64,000 nt of DNA from Shimia isoporae (GTDB lineage: Bacteria; Pseudomonadota; Alphaproteobacteria; Rhodobacterales; Rhodobacteraceae). Shown piece by piece: positions 26,588 through 35,177 of this stretch. A program made the translations under genes and the position numbers. The stretch covers positions 1,364,001 through 1,428,000 of the forward strand of contig NZ_SMGR01000001.1 in assembly GCF_004346865.1 (NCBI RefSeq). Reading direction: 5' to 3'. Every line of letters starts with the position of its first letter. Positions within the stretch are counted from its first letter, which is position 1. The notes beneath the pieces were generated by a model. The model did not search any database. It was not told the DNA's origin and was given only the letters and a program-made list of their open reading frames with translations.

Positions 26588-26719
26588 GGCGTAATCCCTG
26601 AAAGGAGCGGGCATATTTCGTGCGCGCTTTGGTGGTCGTTATGGTTCCAGCTTTCGTTAATTTCCGAGAGTTGGACTGTCTGAATAGCGACATAGCCCGT
26701 GTCGGGTGCGACCTGTAGT

Positions 26720-26776
26720 TTAGAAATCGTCTAACAGGCTGAAAAATTTTCATGCAAATCATGGGGTCGTTGCATG
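26720..26776. promoter_or_regulatory. Two inverted repeats in the divergent region upstream of corrinoid-protein and radical SAM genes
   Basis: The 217 bases between the corrinoid-protein start (26587) and the radical SAM start (26805) hold two perfect inverted repeats: TTAGA-N5-TCTAA at 26720-26734 and CATGCAA-N12-TTGCATG at 26751-26776. Both sit where promoters for either gene could be. They may be operators for a shared regulator or an RNA hairpin; no regulator is recognised. Confidence 0.4.
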
Positions 26777-26804
26777 TGTTCCCTGTTTGTTCTAGTCTGG
26801 ACAC

Positions 26805-27890
26805 ATGTCAGGTGATGTTTCCTTGAAAATTGATGCGGGTCGGCGGCGGGGGCGCGGCGCCGTTAGCAACACCACAAGCCGCTACGAGCCGTCACGAGAA
26901 GAGATTCAGGATGGTTGGGAGATAGACGAAGAAAGGGCGGCATTCCGGACCTTTGTGGAAGAAGAACGACCGCGAAGTGTAATCACGCGCAACACATCGC
27001 CGGATCTTCCGTTCGACCGTTCGATCAATCCTTACCGCGGGTGCGAGCATGGGTGCATTTATTGCTTTGCGCGGCCAACACATGCCTATCTGGGGTATTC
27101 ACCCGGATTGGATTTTGAAACACGGATTGTGGCACGACCCTTGGCGGCGCAGGTGCTGGACAGGGAATTGCGCAAGCGCGGCTATGCGCCCGCAGTTATG
27201 GCGATGGGAACCAATACCGACCCATATCAGCCTGTTGAGCGCCAATACCGCATTATGCGCAAAGTACTGGAGGTGCTTAGGGACTTTCGGCATCCGGTCG
27301 CCATTGTCACAAAGGGCACATTGATTGAGCGCGACATCGACATTCTGGGAGAAATGGCAGCGGATGGCCTTGTGCATGTTGGTCTGTCGGTGACCACGCT
27401 GGACGACGAAACCTCTCGGCGAATGGAACCACGTGTTCCTCGGCCAGTTCGTCGGCTCAAGACCATGGAACGGCTGGCGTCGGCGGGCATTCCAGTGCGG
27501 GTTATGATGGCACCGGTGGTTCCATCGATCACGGATCACGAGATTGAGCACATTCTGGAGGCGTCACGCGACTCGGGTGCTACAGCGGCGAGTTGGATCA
27601 TGTTGCGCCTGCCGCGTGAAGTGTCGCCGCTGTTTCGCGAATGGCTTGAAGAGCATTACCCGGATCGTGCAGCGCGGGTTATGGCGCGGGTGCAGGAGAT
27701 GCATGGCGGTCAGGATTATGACGCGCAATGGGGTAAGAGGATGCGGGGTGAAGGGTTTTACGCCGAGATCATCGCGCAGCGGTTCGAGGTGGCGCGCAAG
27801 CGGTTTGGCATGGCGGAGAGCTTGCCGAAACTGAGAACAGACTTGTTTGAGGTGCCCTTGGCAAAAGGGGACCAATTGGCGCTTTTCTAA
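26805..27890 (+). CDS. PA0069-family radical SAM protein
   Basis: A 361-residue protein with a Cys triad CEHGCIYC (YRGCEHGCIYCFARP), the CxxxCxxC radical SAM 4Fe-4S signature. It resembles the PA0069/SplB-like family; NPYRGCEHGC is the usual family motif. The N-terminal 30 residues are basic (AGRRRGRGAVSN). Downstream strands include IVTKGTLIERD and VGLSVTTLDDE. The substrate is not known; the resemblance to spore photoproduct lyase suggests nucleic-acid chemistry but is not proof. It is divergent from the corrinoid-protein gene and ends 22 bases before a strong two-way terminator. Confidence 0.93.
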   Translation: MSGDVSLKIDAGRRRGRGAVSNTTSRYEPSREEIQDGWEIDEERAAFRTFVEEERPRSVITRNTSPDLPFDRSINPYRGCEHGCIYCFARPTHAYLGYSPGLDFETRIVARPLAAQVLDRELRKRGYAPAVMAMGTNTDPYQPVERQYRIMRKVLEVLRDFRHPVAIVTKGTLIERDIDILGEMAADGLVHVGLSVTTLDDETSRRMEPRVPRPVRRLKTMERLASAGIPVRVMMAPVVPSITDHEIEHILEASRDSGATAASWIMLRLPREVSPLFREWLEEHYPDRAARVMARVQEMHGGQDYDAQWGKRMRGEGFYAEIIAQRFEVARKRFGMAESLPKLRTDLFEVPLAKGDQLALF

Positions 27891-27910
27891 CGTCGGCGGT
27901 CAATTGAAAG

Positions 27911-27940
27911 AAAAAGGCCGCCCGGTTGGGCGGCCTTTGA
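27911..27940. terminator. Strong bidirectional intrinsic terminator
   Basis: A perfect 11-base stem, AAAGGCCGCCC (27913-27923) with GGGCGGCCTTT (27928-27938) around the loop GGTT, with A- and T-rich flanks. It lies between the convergent radical SAM and homocysteine methyltransferase genes and can serve both. Confidence 0.9.
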
Positions 27941-27946
27941 GGTGGC

Positions 27947-28966
27947 TTAGCTTGCCCGCCGACGACCGCGGCGCTCGCGTTTGGGAGCTGCTGCATCGTC
28001 GCCGGTGCCGTCTGTGGCAGATGAAAATCCGCCAAGGCGTTCAACGATCTGTTCCAGTGTGGGACGCTCGCCGCGCGGGCGGGTTTCCAGTGCGCGGCGC
28101 ATCGCGTTCAGGTGTTCTGGCATGGTGCCGCAGCAACCGCCGATAATGGTTGCGCCGCAGTCACGTGCCATGACGGCGTAGTCTGCCATCAATTCCGGCG
28201 TGCCATCGTAGTGGATGTGGCCGTCGTGATATTTCGGAATGCCGGCGTTGCCCTTTGCCACGATCGCTTTTTCCGTGCCCTGTGCGGCGAAGCCCAAAAC
28301 GGTGCGCAGTAGATCGGAAGAACCAGTGCCGCAATTGGCACCGAAACCGATCGGTGCATTCGGGATATCGTCAACCATCTTCACCATGTCAGACGAGGTC
28401 ACACCCATCATCGTGCGACCGGCCGTGTCAAAGGACATGGTGCCAACCCAAGGCATGTCAGCCAGAGCAAAAGCTTCGGCCGCGGCCTTGTATTCTTCGG
28501 GGGCCGAAATCGTTTCCAACCAAAGAACGTCCGCGCCGCCTTCTTTGAGGCCTTCAGCCTGTTCGTGGAAGATTTCAACGGCGTCTGCATGGCTGAGCGC
28601 ACCAACGGGTTCCATGATGTCGCCGGTCGGTCCAACGGAGCCGGCAACGATCACAGGGCGACCGGCCGCATCCGCGACTTCGCGGCCTAGTTCAGCAGCC
28701 ATCCGAGAAAGTTCGCGGGCGCGATGGCCGGCATCGTGCAGCTTGAGACGCGAGGCGTTGCCGCCAAACGAGTTGGTCAGAAAGATATCGGAGCCGTTGT
28801 CGACCGCCAAGCTGTAGAGCTTCTTGATGCGGTCTGGATGCTCTTCGTTCCAAAGCTCGGGTGCGTCGCCAGAGCTCAGCCCCATGTTGAAAAGGTTGGT
28901 GCCCGTGGCGCCATCCGCCATCAGCCAGTCGCGGGTTTCCAGAAGTTTGGAAAGGGCGTTTGTCAT
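27947..28966 (-). CDS. Homocysteine S-methyltransferase (MetH-like homocysteine-binding component)
   Basis: A 339-residue (beta/alpha)8 barrel of the homocysteine-binding family. Start MTNALSKLLETRDWLMADGA at 28966 with GGAG upstream. The Zn-binding cysteines appear as GANCGTG and GGCCGTM, and the substrate-binding stretch is TNSFGGNASRLKL. It has no folate, B12 or reactivation domain, so it is not whole MetH; it is the part that in Roseobacters is often called betaine-homocysteine methyltransferase and that forms a methionine synthase with separate corrinoid and pterin proteins. The corrinoid protein is 1.4 kb downstream in the same direction. It ends in a basic tail (KRERRGRRRAS). A terminator hairpin lies just upstream of the start. 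Confidence 0.9.
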   Translation of the reverse strand: MTNALSKLLETRDWLMADGATGTNLFNMGLSSGDAPELWNEEHPDRIKKLYSLAVDNGSDIFLTNSFGGNASRLKLHDAGHRARELSRMAAELGREVADAAGRPVIVAGSVGPTGDIMEPVGALSHADAVEIFHEQAEGLKEGGADVLWLETISAPEEYKAAAEAFALADMPWVGTMSFDTAGRTMMGVTSSDMVKMVDDIPNAPIGFGANCGTGSSDLLRTVLGFAAQGTEKAIVAKGNAGIPKYHDGHIHYDGTPELMADYAVMARDCGATIIGGCCGTMPEHLNAMRRALETRPRGERPTLEQIVERLGGFSSATDGTGDDAAAPKRERRGRRRAS

Positions 28967-28987
28967 CGGGGTCTCCGTCAGAAAGTC

Positions 28988-29009
28988 AAAAAGGGGCGCG
29001 CTGGCCCCT
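28988..29009 (-). terminator. Hairpin with T-tract just upstream of the homocysteine methyltransferase start
   Basis: Reading the reverse strand: AGGGGC (29009-29004), loop CAGCGC, GCCCCT (28997-28992), then TTTTT to 28988. It stands 22 bases before the ATG of the methyltransferase gene and 66 bases after the stop of the MprF-like gene. It may be the MprF terminator or part of an attenuator in the methyltransferase leader. Confidence 0.6.
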
Positions 29010-29074
29010 GTGTGTTGTTGCGCCTCATTTGCCACGCGCGCGGGCGCGAAACAAATGCATAATCTGCATGACGA

Positions 29075-30961
29075 TTATGAGGCGAGCGAAAGGTCGCCAG
29101 CTTCACTTCCGGCGATTGGAGTTGCAGGCGCGCTGCGCAGATTGACGGATCGGATCACATCCATTGTGGCGAGTGTCAGCTGCGGCACAGATGGCGCCGC
29201 GATGAACAGGGGCTGCCAGTCAGGCGCAAAACAGGCTTTGAACTGGCGTAAACCAGGGCCGCCGCCATGTTTGTAAAACTGCTGTCGAAGGAAACGCTCC
29301 AGGCGAGACTCGCCGTGAGGTAGTGCTGGTGCAGCGGCAAGGGAAACCCGAGCGACACCTGCCTTTGCGGCAGCTTCGATAGCGGTTTGCACGAGCAAGT
29401 GCATAGTGCCGTCAGGTGCGTCAGGCAGGACGCGCATCAAATCAAGGCACCATTCTTTGGACGTGGCATGAAAGCTGACAAAACCGAGCAGTCGCTCGTT
29501 TTCATAGGCAAGCAGAACGCGCTGTCTGTGGATGTAGCCTTCTTCAAATCGGCCCATAGTCACGCCGCGAGGCACTCCGTGCCGGTCTTCCCATTTTGCC
29601 GATACCAAAGCCATTTCGGCGAGCGGGAGCGCACCTTTGGGTGTATTGACCGTGACGTTAGCCTTTTGGGCCTGTCGCAGTTTGCGGCGCAATTGGCGGT
29701 AAGCCGGACCGTCGGTGCTATTGTCGGCGGTCCAGACGATCGCCTCGTCAGAGATATGTGCAACAGCCCAGCCTGCGTTTCGGGCGAGTACGGCCTGGCG
29801 GGCGCTGATTTTGTACTTGCAGGCAATACGGTTCTGTTCCCGGGCCGCTTTGCGGAGCGGTTTTTGCATCGCTCCGGGGTCGCCTTCCACAGGATCGAAC
29901 AATGCCAGAAGCGTTTGTCCGATACGGACCGTGCCGCAAGAACCGGACGTGCAAGTCAGGATCGCGCCTCCGTTTTGGCGGATGACGCCAAGTTCGGCGC
30001 GTGATGTCTCCAGCGAGACCGCCTCATAGGGTACAAAGTCGTTTCCGGAGCGCGCCGGCTTGCTTGGCGCGGGGCGCCAGATGCGCCGCAGGAAATAGGT
30101 GCCGGCCAATGTTGCGGGCAGCGCGTAATAGACTGCGCGGAATGCAAGCACTGTGCCAAGCAGCGCGGGTTCGGGATGATGCGGAAGCAGCGCAATCAAG
30201 GTGAGTTCAAAGGGGCCGACGCCTCCGGGTGTGCCGGAGAAAATCGCGGCACCAAGGGCAATCAGAAAGACAGGCACAAGGGTTGCGAACGTCAGCGAGA
30301 TGTCCGGAAGAAGCAGGACCCAGAATGCGAAGGCCGCGAAACCCGTATCCAGAATGCAGAGCGCGAGCAAAGTGCCCATCGCAGAGAGAGTCGGAAGGCT
30401 CAGAGCACGGCCATTGCGGCTGAGTACTGGAAAGAAGAACGCCAAAACAGCAATGAAGCCAGCGGAAACCAGAATGACGGGTGGCAAGAATGCCGGGACG
30501 TGCGGTGTGGGCAGTGCGATTGCTGCAAGCGCAATTGTGACGGCCAGTGCAGCGAGGAATGTCACCGTCACAAAGGCCGTGATGCGCGCGGCGTCCTTGA
30601 GAGACATGTGGGGTTGAATACGCCACCGGACGAAAGCGCCGACAATGGCGCCGGCGCCAGTTGTTTGTCCAATTCCTATGGCGGTGGCTCCAGCGATCAT
30701 CGCGTCGGACTGAGGGCGCCGAAGTTGGAAGTGCCGATGGGCGATCACGTCATAACGGGACACCGCCAGAAAGCTCAGGGCGCTTGCAGCAATCGCAACA
30801 AGCCAGTTGCCTGGCGCAACGGACATCACGGCTTGCCAAAGTTCGGCAAGATCAAAGCTGTCGATGCGGTCGATCAGCAACCACATGCAGCCGGCGCCGA
30901 TCAGCACAGGAAAGACATGACGCGCAATTGCGCGTAGCATTTTCAACGGTTTGGATGTCAT
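29075..30961 (-). CDS. MprF-like phosphatidylglycerol aminoacyltransferase family protein
   Basis: A 628-residue membrane protein. The N-terminal 320 residues hold about eight to nine hydrophobic segments of the lysylphosphatidylglycerol synthase/flippase type (IGQTTGAGAIVGAFVRWR and FSGTPGGVGPFELTLIALLP are typical); the C-terminal part (about 340-610) is a DUF2156/MprF aminoacyl transferase-like fold with EDRHGVPRGVTMGRFEEGYI and DLMRVLPDAPDGTMHLL. The enzyme would add an amino acid from aminoacyl-tRNA to phosphatidylglycerol; in marine alphaproteobacteria the product is untested. CTSGSCG, with two cysteines, is unusual at the domain border. Downstream is the homocysteine methyltransferase gene. 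Confidence 0.88.
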   Translation of the reverse strand: MTSKPLKMLRAIARHVFPVLIGAGCMWLLIDRIDSFDLAELWQAVMSVAPGNWLVAIAASALSFLAVSRYDVIAHRHFQLRRPQSDAMIAGATAIGIGQTTGAGAIVGAFVRWRIQPHMSLKDAARITAFVTVTFLAALAVTIALAAIALPTPHVPAFLPPVILVSAGFIAVLAFFFPVLSRNGRALSLPTLSAMGTLLALCILDTGFAAFAFWVLLLPDISLTFATLVPVFLIALGAAIFSGTPGGVGPFELTLIALLPHHPEPALLGTVLAFRAVYYALPATLAGTYFLRRIWRPAPSKPARSGNDFVPYEAVSLETSRAELGVIRQNGGAILTCTSGSCGTVRIGQTLLALFDPVEGDPGAMQKPLRKAAREQNRIACKYKISARQAVLARNAGWAVAHISDEAIVWTADNSTDGPAYRQLRRKLRQAQKANVTVNTPKGALPLAEMALVSAKWEDRHGVPRGVTMGRFEEGYIHRQRVLLAYENERLLGFVSFHATSKEWCLDLMRVLPDAPDGTMHLLVQTAIEAAAKAGVARVSLAAAPALPHGESRLERFLRQQFYKHGGGPGLRQFKACFAPDWQPLFIAAPSVPQLTLATMDVIRSVNLRSAPATPIAGSEAGDLSLAS

Positions 30962-31103
30962 GGCAGCTCTTTGACAGCAGGTGCCCCTTGCACCCGCGTC
31001 GTGGTTAATCCCCCGATGGTTTCGGCGGGATTAATTTTCTTTGGGGAAAAAGAAAAGAGTTTTGTCACATACCTGTTACAGGGCAGTTCAGTGTGGCGAA
31101 AAA

Positions 31104-31133
31104 ACAAAAAGCGCAGGTCGGAACCTGCGCTTT
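31104..31133 (-). terminator. Intrinsic terminator after the zeta-subunit gene
   Basis: AAAGCGCAGGT (31108-31118) pairs with ACCTGCGCTTT (31123-31133) around CGGA. The forward A-run before it becomes a T-run on the reverse strand, so it ends the zeta-subunit transcript, 25 bases after the stop. Confidence 0.85.
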
Positions 31134-31157
31134 GGCACTGTGGTATTGAGGACTTTT

Positions 31158-31472
31158 CTAGTCTTCTTGCACCATCTGGTATTTGGCTTCAGCCATCATC
31201 TCGTCGAGCTTGCGACGAACGACATCTTCGGAAGTCAGATCGCCAAGGTAGCTCATAACCGCTTCAATCACGTCGTCATCTCCGACCTCTTGCAGGTCTT
31301 TCTTGATGAGTTCGCGACCAAAGGCTCGCGCTTGCTCGACGGTTTCGCCCTTCTTGGCCGAAGCCCATACCGCCATGAAGCGATTACGGCGCATTCTGGC
31401 AACGAACATTTTCTGTTCATCGGCGGCAAATTTGGCTTCGAAGGCGGCTTCGCGTTCTTCAAAAGTGCTCAT
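31158..31472 (-). CDS. F1Fo-ATPase zeta subunit (DUF1476 inhibitor protein)
   Basis: A 104-residue cytoplasmic protein: MSTFEEREAAFEAKFAADEQ at its N-terminus, RNRFMAVWASAKKG in the middle and an acidic helical C-terminus. This is DUF1476, the zeta subunit found in alphaproteobacteria, where in Paracoccus denitrificans the N-terminal helix blocks ATP hydrolysis by F1. A second ATG at 31490 is in frame, but the conserved N-terminus fits 31472. It is a single-gene unit with its own terminator, divergent from purC. Confidence 0.93.
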   Translation of the reverse strand: MSTFEEREAAFEAKFAADEQKMFVARMRRNRFMAVWASAKKGETVEQARAFGRELIKKDLQEVGDDDVIEAVMSYLGDLTSEDVVRRKLDEMMAEAKYQMVQED

Positions 31473-31626
31473 ATTGACTGGTCCCTCCAATAAAAACTCC
31501 TCTTACTCATATATGGGTTTTGCAATGTATTCGCGCAAGCTTTTGGGTGCTGCTTGCGACAATGTTCACCATGCCTTAAGAGGGCGCCTAAATCCGGGAC
31601 TCATCTCGGCGTGAAAGGATAGTGGC

Positions 31627-32382
31627 ATGGCCCGCGGCAAGAAAATCTATGAAGGCAAAGCAAAGATCCTGTTCGAGGGCCCGGAGCCTGGAACGATTGT
31701 GCAGTACTTCAAGGATGATGCCACAGCGTTCAACGCCGAAAAGCAAAGTGTGATCGACGGCAAGGGTGTTCTTAACAACCGGCTGAGTGAGTACTTCATG
31801 GTTGGTTTGAACCAGATCGGTGTGCCAACACATTTCCTGAAGCGTTTGAACATGCGCGAGCAATTGGTACGCAGCTGCGAGATCATTCCGCTTGAGGTGA
31901 TCGTGCGCAACTACGCGGCCGGATCTATGAGCAAGCGTCTCGGGATCGAGGAAGGTACGCAATTGCCGCGCCCTATCGTTGAGTACTGCTACAAGGACGA
32001 CAGCCTTGGCGATCCTCTGGTGTCGGAAGAACACATCGCTGCCTTTGGATGGGCGAGCCAACAGGACATGGATGACATTCTGGGTCTGGCTTTGCGCGTG
32101 AACGATTATCTGAGCGGCGTAATGTACGGCGTTGGTATCAAGTTGATCGATTTCAAAATCGAGATCGGCCGGATCTACGAGGGTGATTTCCAGCGGCTGG
32201 TGGTTGCGGATGAAATCAGCCCGGACAGCTGCCGCCTTTGGGATATCGAAAGCGGACAGAAGCTCGACAAAGATGTTTTCCGCCGCGATTTGGGCAATCT
32301 GACAGATGCCTATGCGGAAGTGGCGCGGCGTTTGGGTGTGTTGCCAAAGGGCACCGGCCCCAAGCCGACGCTGGTGAACTGA
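31627..32382 (+). CDS. purC: SAICAR synthase PurC
   Basis: A 251-residue enzyme of purine synthesis that joins CAIR and aspartate using ATP. Typical motifs are [11 protein letters not shown] near the N-terminus, [20 protein letters not shown], and [14 protein letters not shown]. Length is normal. A strong terminator follows, so purC is separated from purS-purQ, and it is divergent from the zeta-subunit gene. Confidence 0.97.
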   Translation: MARGKKIYEGKAKILFEGPEPGTIVQYFKDDATAFNAEKQSVIDGKGVLNNRLSEYFMVGLNQIGVPTHFLKRLNMREQLVRSCEIIPLEVIVRNYAAGSMSKRLGIEEGTQLPRPIVEYCYKDDSLGDPLVSEEHIAAFGWASQQDMDDILGLALRVNDYLSGVMYGVGIKLIDFKIEIGRIYEGDFQRLVVADEISPDSCRLWDIESGQKLDKDVFRRDLGNLTDAYAEVARRLGVLPKGTGPKPTLVN

Positions 32383-32391
32383 GCAGGATAT

Positions 32392-32422
32392 TCCGGCGCC
32401 CACGACGGGCGCCGGATTTTTT
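32392..32422 (+). terminator. Intrinsic terminator between purC and purS
   Basis: TCCGGCGCCC (32392-32401) pairs with GGGCGCCGGA (32407-32416) around ACGAC, followed by six T residues. It would end the purC transcript before purS unless read through. Confidence 0.9.
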
Positions 32423-32472
32423 AATTTGGACTAAGCCACGGGGGTCGTGGCAGCCAACCGGAGAGAGATCAT

Positions 32473-32703
32473 ATGAAAGCCCGCGTTTATGTCATGCTGA
32501 AAAACGGTGTTCTGGACCCGCAGGGCGAGGCTGTTCGCCACGCTCTTGGCAGCCTCGGTTTTGAGGGAGTGGACGGCGTGCGTCAGGGCAAGGTGATCGA
32601 GCTGGATCTGGCAGACGGCACCACTGAGGCAACCGTTACGGAAATGTGCGAGAAGCTTCTCGCGAACACCGTGATCGAGAGCTATCGGGTGGAGATGGGT
32701 TGA
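32473..32703 (+). CDS. purS: Phosphoribosylformylglycinamidine synthase subunit PurS
   Basis: A 76-residue protein, [21 protein letters not shown], matching the small PurS component that bridges PurL and PurQ in the three-part FGAM synthase. The conserved [11 protein letters not shown] and ELDLADG elements are present. Its stop overlaps the ATG of purQ by one base (TGATG). A GGAGAGAG Shine-Dalgarno precedes the start. PurL is not in the window. Confidence 0.96.
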   Translation: MKARVYVMLKNGVLDPQGEAVRHALGSLGFEGVDGVRQGKVIELDLADGTTEATVTEMCEKLLANTVIESYRVEMG

Positions 32704-33371
32704 TGAAAGCAGCGGTCATTGTTTTTCCCGGTTCCAACTGTGACCGCGATTTGGCGGTTGCTTTTGAGCAGGCGGGCGCCGACGTCAGCATGGTCTGGCA
32801 TAAGGACACCGAGTTGCCGCAAGGCGTGGATATCGTGGGCGTTCCGGGCGGCTTCAGCTTTGGCGACTACCTGCGCTGTGGCGCGATTGCCGCCAACTCG
32901 CCGATCTGCCAATCGCTGATCGCACACGCCGAGCGTGGCGGTTACGCTCTGGGTGTTTGCAACGGCTTTCAAATTCTGACGGAAACAGGTCTGCTGCCGG
33001 GTGCTTTGCGCCGTAATGCCGGCCTCAAGTATATTTGCCGTACGGTCGGTCTGAAGGTTGAAACATCTTCCACGGCGTTCACCACCGGTTACAATGCGGG
33101 CGATGTGATCAACGTGCCGATTGCGCACCATGACGGAAACTACTTTGTGACCGACGAAAAGTTGGCCCAGTTGAAAGACGAAGACCGGATTGCGTTCACC
33201 TATACCGATAACCCGAACGGGTCGGTTGCAGACATCGCAGGTGTTGTGAGCAAGAACCGTCGCGTCCTTGGAATGATGCCGCACCCTGAGCGGGCGGCGG
33301 ATGATGGCCATGGCGGCACCGATGGGGTGGCAATGTTCCGCGCGTTGATGGACCAGTTCGCCACTGCGTGA
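32703..33371 (+). CDS. purQ: Phosphoribosylformylglycinamidine synthase glutaminase subunit PurQ
   Basis: A 222-residue class I glutamine amidotransferase that supplies ammonia for FGAM synthase. Signature elements: FPGSNCDRD at the start, the nucleophile Cys in GVCNGFQIL, and His/Glu in [11 protein letters not shown]. The true start is 32703, not the longer frame from 32646. It is coupled to purS. The following dctB gene begins 36 bases downstream. Confidence 0.97.
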   Translation: MKAAVIVFPGSNCDRDLAVAFEQAGADVSMVWHKDTELPQGVDIVGVPGGFSFGDYLRCGAIAANSPICQSLIAHAERGGYALGVCNGFQILTETGLLPGALRRNAGLKYICRTVGLKVETSSTAFTTGYNAGDVINVPIAHHDGNYFVTDEKLAQLKDEDRIAFTYTDNPNGSVADIAGVVSKNRRVLGMMPHPERAADDGHGGTDGVAMFRALMDQFATA

Positions 33372-33407
33372 CTTGAGCGAACGGCTCTGCAGGCGTAGGC
33401 TGGCCCC

Positions 33408-35171
33408 ATGGCTGTAGACCCGTCTCCGAATACTATCGATGCGCGCCCTGCGATGGCCTCTTGGCTGACGCGGGCAGCTCTTGCGCTGATCCTCGTGATT
33501 GCGGGGGTGACGATGTATGTCACCAACAGCTTTCTCACGGATCGTTTCACGGAAAACACCAGAAATCGTGCCGAGCTGAGGTTGGCCCTGTATTCGGGTA
33601 ACCTTGTCAGCGAGCTTCGGCGGAACGCGATTGTTCCCCAGCTCCTTGCAAAAGATCCTGCGTTGATCGGCGCCTTGAACTCGGGCGACTTTTCGCAATC
33701 ATCTGCGCGGTTGATTTCTTTCGTCGAGGAGATCGGTGCCGCGTCGCTGGTTTTGATGGATGAGACAGGGCGGGTTGTGGCTGCGACCGATCGCACACGA
33801 CTGGGTGAAAACTTTCGCCAATCCGAGTTTTTCGTGAATGCCCAACGTTCGAACGTGACTTTGTTCACCCTGGCCGTGGATCAGGCGAATGTTCACAGGT
33901 TCGTTTACTCGCGGAAAATCGAAAGTCTGGGCGGCACAATCGGTGTGATCGCGGTTGAGGTCGATCTACGCAAGTTTGAAAACACTTGGGCGGGTATTTC
34001 CGACGCGGTGTTTGTCACGGACAGTGAGGGGACTGTCATCCTGTCAACTGAACCGCGCTGGCGCGGTCTCACAGAAGCGGAGGCTCTCGAGCGGCAGCCC
34101 GCGATTGGCGCGATCGAACGCGCGCTTCAGGTTACGAATGATTGGACGCAGGCGCCAGCCGACGCCTATTTCGCTGGTGAAGCGGTGATGCGGATGAGTT
34201 CCCGCATCCCGTTCCGCGGGTGGACCATGACATCCTACACCACTTATTCGAGCGTCCGGGAGAAAGTGAACGCTGTTCTGGCGCTTGAAGTGATGGGATT
34301 CGCCATCCTGATCGCGCTGGTTTTCTACCTTTCGAGCCGGAAAAGTGCGGTCCGGATGGCCCTCGTGCAGCGAGAGTCGGTGGAACTCCGCGCATTGAAC
34401 AATCGCCTTCAGCGGGAAATAGCCGAGCGCGAGCGCATGCAAATGAGCCTTGAAGTGGCCGAACAAAGCCTTGCGCAGAGCTCGAAACTGGCGGCTTTGG
34501 GTGAGATGTCTGCGGCTGTGAGCCACGAGCTGAACCAGCCCTTGGCAGCCATGAGAACCTACCTTGCGGGCGCGCGTTTGCTGGTGTCCAGAAACCGTCC
34601 TGAAGAGGCTCTTTCATCGTTTCAGAGGATTGATGATCTGATTTCGCGTATGGGGTCGATTACCAAGCAGCTAAAGTCCTATGCGAGGAAGGGAGGAGAC
34701 GAGTTTCGCCCTGTAAATATGGGGGATTCCGTATCTTCGGCCCTGTCGATGATGGAGCCGCAATTGCGGCAAAGAAGAGTCAAAATTAGTAAAATTGTAC
34801 CGGATCGACCGGTGCGTGTGATGGGCGATCAGGTGCGCATCGAACAAGTGATGATCAACCTGTTGAGAAACGCTTTGGACGCCACCGAAAGCGTGTCCGA
34901 TCCCGAGATCGAGATACTGCTTGCCGCAGGGGAAACTGCGACGCTCACGGTTCGCGATAACGGGCCGGGTATCAAGGATTTGGACAACCTCTTTGAGCCA
35001 TTTTACACGACCAAGGCGCCTGGTGACGGAGTCGGTTTGGGCTTGGCAATTTCGTCAGGGATCATAAGTGACTTGGGCGGAAGGTTAACGGCCAGAAATG
35101 GTCAGACCGCGGGGGCTGTATTTGAGGTACAGCTGCCGATCTTGAATGAAGACATTGAAGCAGCGGAGTAA
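33408..35171 (+). CDS. dctB: C4-dicarboxylate-type sensor histidine kinase (DctB-like)
   Basis: A 587-residue membrane kinase. TM1 lies at about 18-36; a periplasmic two-Cache (dCache) sensor fills residues 40-285; TM2 is around VMGFAILIALVFYLSS; a short coiled coil and then HisKA with ALGEMSAAVSHELNQPLAAM (phospho-His). The HATPase has NLLRNALDATESV, VRDNGPGI and GLGLAISSGII. The pattern is that of DctB, which senses succinate/malate/fumarate for TRAP or DctA transport. The dctPQM transporter genes are not adjacent, so the ligand is unproven. It is followed by dctD after 6 bases. Confidence 0.9.
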   Translation: MAVDPSPNTIDARPAMASWLTRAALALILVIAGVTMYVTNSFLTDRFTENTRNRAELRLALYSGNLVSELRRNAIVPQLLAKDPALIGALNSGDFSQSSARLISFVEEIGAASLVLMDETGRVVAATDRTRLGENFRQSEFFVNAQRSNVTLFTLAVDQANVHRFVYSRKIESLGGTIGVIAVEVDLRKFENTWAGISDAVFVTDSEGTVILSTEPRWRGLTEAEALERQPAIGAIERALQVTNDWTQAPADAYFAGEAVMRMSSRIPFRGWTMTSYTTYSSVREKVNAVLALEVMGFAILIALVFYLSSRKSAVRMALVQRESVELRALNNRLQREIAERERMQMSLEVAEQSLAQSSKLAALGEMSAAVSHELNQPLAAMRTYLAGARLLVSRNRPEEALSSFQRIDDLISRMGSITKQLKSYARKGGDEFRPVNMGDSVSSALSMMEPQLRQRRVKISKIVPDRPVRVMGDQVRIEQVMINLLRNALDATESVSDPEIEILLAAGETATLTVRDNGPGIKDLDNLFEPFYTTKAPGDGVGLGLAISSGIISDLGGRLTARNGQTAGAVFEVQLPILNEDIEAAE

Positions 35172-35177
35172 TTACTC

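Noticed and set aside
25025-26683. 552-codon frame on the forward strand across DUF1638 and corrinoid genes
   Set aside because: It overlaps two well-supported reverse genes completely and has the Phe/His-rich composition of an antisense shadow.
26588-26804. Possible SAM or B12 riboswitch upstream of the corrinoid-protein gene
   Set aside because: I compared the leader by eye with SAM-II and SAM/SAH patterns and with the cobalamin B12-box and saw no match; palindromes are more likely protein sites. A covariance-model search would settle it.
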